In this document: positions 62,581 through 64,000 of the stretch, piece after piece
Layout: the number at the start of each line of letters is the position of its first letter
Position numbering within the stretch: the stretch's first letter is position 1
NCBI RefSeq assembly: GCF_900105155.1
Contig: NZ_LT629762.1
Coordinates: 1,240,001 to 1,304,000, forward strand
Reading direction: 5' to 3'
From: Pseudomonas prosekii
Lineage (GTDB): Bacteria; Pseudomonadota; Gammaproteobacteria; Pseudomonadales; Pseudomonadaceae
Length of the DNA: 64,000 nucleotides
Notes under the pieces: model-generated
Told to the model about the DNA's origin: nothing
The model's input: only the letters and a program-made list of their open reading frames with translations
Databases searched by the model: none
Made by a program: the position numbers and the translations under genes

Positions 62581-63359
62581 CACGCTTCTCCTGGGGCTTG
62601 GCCGTGGGCGGCAGCGGTACGGGCTTCCAGATCCCTGAGTGCTTTGAGTTCAATGTCGGTGGGCTCGGCAGTGTTTTCCACGTGATCGGCAAACCGAATC
62701 GCCCAACCAGTGGCCGCGACCACTTGCTCGCGGGTCACGCCCGGATGCAGCGCGGTAACCACGAATTCATGGGTACCAACTTCTGGCTCCATGATGCACA
62801 GGTCGGTAATGATGCCGACCGGCCCGGCGCCCGGCAGGCCCAGACGTTTGCGCGAATCGCCGCCCTCGCCGTGGCCGACCGAGGTGATGAAGTCGAGTTT
62901 GTCGACGAACGAACGCGCCGACTGCTTGAGGATGATCAACACGCTTTTCGCCGAACCGGCGATTTCCGGCGCGCCACCGGCACCCGGCAGACGGACTTTC
63001 GGTTGGTGATAATCGCCGACGACCGTGGTGTTGATGTTGCCGAAGCGATCGACCTGCGCCGCGCCGAGAAAACCGACGTCGATGCGTCCGCCCTGCAGCC
63101 AATAGCGAAAAATCTCACCGGTCGGGACTACGGTGTCAGCGGTTTCCGCCAGTTCACCGTCGCCAATCGACAGCGGCAACACGCTCGGCTTGGCGCCAAT
63201 CGGGCCCGACTCGTAGATCAGCACGACATCCGGCGACGAGGTCAGCCGCGCCAGATTGGCGGCTTTCGACGGCAGGCCGATCCCGACGAAGCACACCGAA
63301 CCGTTTTTCAAGCGGCGCGCGGCGGCCACGGTCATCATTTCGTTGGTGGTGTAAGTCAT
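62580..63359 (-). CDS. pcaJ: 3-oxoacid (3-oxoadipate) CoA-transferase subunit B
   Basis: A 259-residue CoA-transferase beta-like subunit. [17 protein letters not shown] segment is present as [19 protein letters not shown], with the catalytic Glu (E in YESG) of family I CoA-transferases. With PcaI it transfers CoA from succinyl-CoA to 3-oxoadipate. Its ATG overlaps the pcaI stop by one base (TAATG). Residues [15 protein letters not shown] are typical too. Confidence 0.93.
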   Translation of the reverse strand: MTYTTNEMMTVAAARRLKNGSVCFVGIGLPSKAANLARLTSSPDVVLIYESGPIGAKPSVLPLSIGDGELAETADTVVPTGEIFRYWLQGGRIDVGFLGAAQVDRFGNINTTVVGDYHQPKVRLPGAGGAPEIAGSAKSVLIILKQSARSFVDKLDFITSVGHGEGGDSRKRLGLPGAGPVGIITDLCIMEPEVGTHEFVVTALHPGVTREQVVAATGWAIRFADHVENTAEPTDIELKALRDLEARTAAAHGQAPGEA

Positions 63360-64000
63360 TATTTGGCCTCCGAAGCAGCGGCCAGCTTGGCCTGGAACTC
63401 GCTGAAGTCAGCGCAGCCGTGGATGTATTCGTTGATCCACGCGGTGAAGGTTTCGCGGTCGCGGGCAATCGGATCCCAAGCCTGGTAGAAGCGGTTGTCG
63501 CGCTCGTTGTAACCGTGGGCGTAGGACGGGTGCGCGCCGCCGGGCACATGGCAAACCGCGCTCAAGGCCCAGGTTGGCAACACGCAGGAGTTCATCGGCG
63601 CATTCAGGTCGTCGACGATTTCTTCGACGGTGACGATGCAGCGCTTGGCGGCCAGTGCGGCTTCCTTCTGCACGCCAAGAATGCCCCACAGCAGCACGTT
63701 GCCCTTGCGGTCAGCCTTCTGCGCGTGGATCACGGTGATGTCCGGGCGCACCGAGGGCACGGCGGCCAATACTTCGCCGGTGAATGGGCAGGTCACGGTT
63801 TTGATCAGCGGGTTGACCTTCGGCAGGTCGGAACCGGCGTAGGCCCGCAGCACCGCAAACGGCAGCCCGGAAGCGCCGGCGACGTAGGCATTCGCCAGGT
63901 CGGCGTGGCTGTGTTCTTCGATTTCCAGCGGATGCGGCCACTGCTTCTCGACGGCATCACGCAAACGGTGCAGCGAACCGACGCCAGGGTTGCCGCCCCA
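63359..64000 (-). CDS. pcaI: 3-oxoadipate CoA-transferase subunit A (partial, 5' end outside)
   Basis: The minus-strand frame is open to the window end (WGGNPGVGSLHRLRDAVEK at the edge) and ends at the TAA at 63359-63361, so the N-terminal part lies beyond the window. CoA-transferase alpha features are AGASGLPFAVLRAYAG, HAQKADRKGNVLLWG and MNSCVLPTWALSAVCHVPGG. It pairs with PcaJ. The promoter of the whole pcaIJFHGTBDC run must lie outside this window, unless internal promoters exist. Confidence 0.92.
   Translation of the reverse strand, partial: WGGNPGVGSLHRLRDAVEKQWPHPLEIEEHSHADLANAYVAGASGLPFAVLRAYAGSDLPKVNPLIKTVTCPFTGEVLAAVPSVRPDITVIHAQKADRKGNVLLWGILGVQKEAALAAKRCIVTVEEIVDDLNAPMNSCVLPTWALSAVCHVPGGAHPSYAHGYNERDNRFYQAWDPIARDRETFTAWINEYIHGCADFSEFQAKLAAASEAK

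Overview
The window is a chromosomal segment of a Pseudomonas of the fluorescens/putida lineage. This follows from GC-rich codon use, a PhaG acyltransferase with all family catalytic residues, an Emh/Ttg/Mex-type RND efflux operon with its TetR repressor, a full pca operon, XenB, an Hxu-type heme receptor, and many REP/REPIN repeats of several sequence families typical of this group.

Layout. 1-1.6 kb: the end of rsuA, then phaG. 1.7-5.0 kb: a degraded accessory zone that opens with a truncated tRNA-Gly immediately followed by an intact tRNA-Gly(CCC). It holds remnants of a B3/4-domain gene, a DUF4062-like gene and a small conserved gene, together with an intact YetF/DUF421 membrane protein and an unknown membrane protein. 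5-7.3 kb: a LysR regulator divergent from an azoreductase and a Rossmann oxidoreductase. 7.6-10.1 kb: a small acidic protein, a HAD phosphatase and an APC permease. 10.5-15.5 kb: two methyltransferases, a broken low-affinity iron permease, stress-type proteins (DUF4142, KGG), a LysE exporter, FosA and a periplasmic protein. 16-19 kb: LysR/DMT divergent pair, a LysR remnant and an iron-dependent alcohol dehydrogenase. 19.1-20.2 kb: a SIR2-like DUF4917 protein. 20.3-22.7 kb: an XRE-cupin regulator divergent from a class II aldolase and DapA-like lyase pair. 23-27.1 kb: an ECF sigma/FecR/TonB heme-uptake signalling locus.

27.2-40.6 kb: a RHH protein with a DJ-1 protein, a methyltransferase, a LemA plus three TPM-domain envelope operon, BglX, a four-unit tandem REPIN array, cardiolipin synthase B with YceI, a beta-lactamase-fold hydrolase and an acyl-CoA dehydrogenase-like protein. 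40.8-43 kb: olsBA (ornithine lipids) and AcpH. 43.1-45.8 kb: an ArsR-type regulator, an MFS exporter and XenB. 46-47.1 kb: two adjacent, uncharacterised secreted paralogues. 47.2-53.9 kb: the RND efflux locus emhR/emhABC. 54.4-55.6 kb: an OprD-family porin. 55.9-64 kb: the protocatechuate branch of the beta-ketoadipate pathway, pcaIJF-HG-T-B-D-C, all on the minus strand, with pcaI cut by the window edge.

Most of the window is ordinary core genome. The parts that merit attention are the tRNA-anchored decay zone, four separate deletion/frameshift remnants, the tandem REPIN arrays, the SIR2-like protein, the unexplained aldolase/DapA-like catabolic pair with its palindromic operator, and the secreted paralogue pair. 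I did not find an obvious new multi-gene defence or mobile system.
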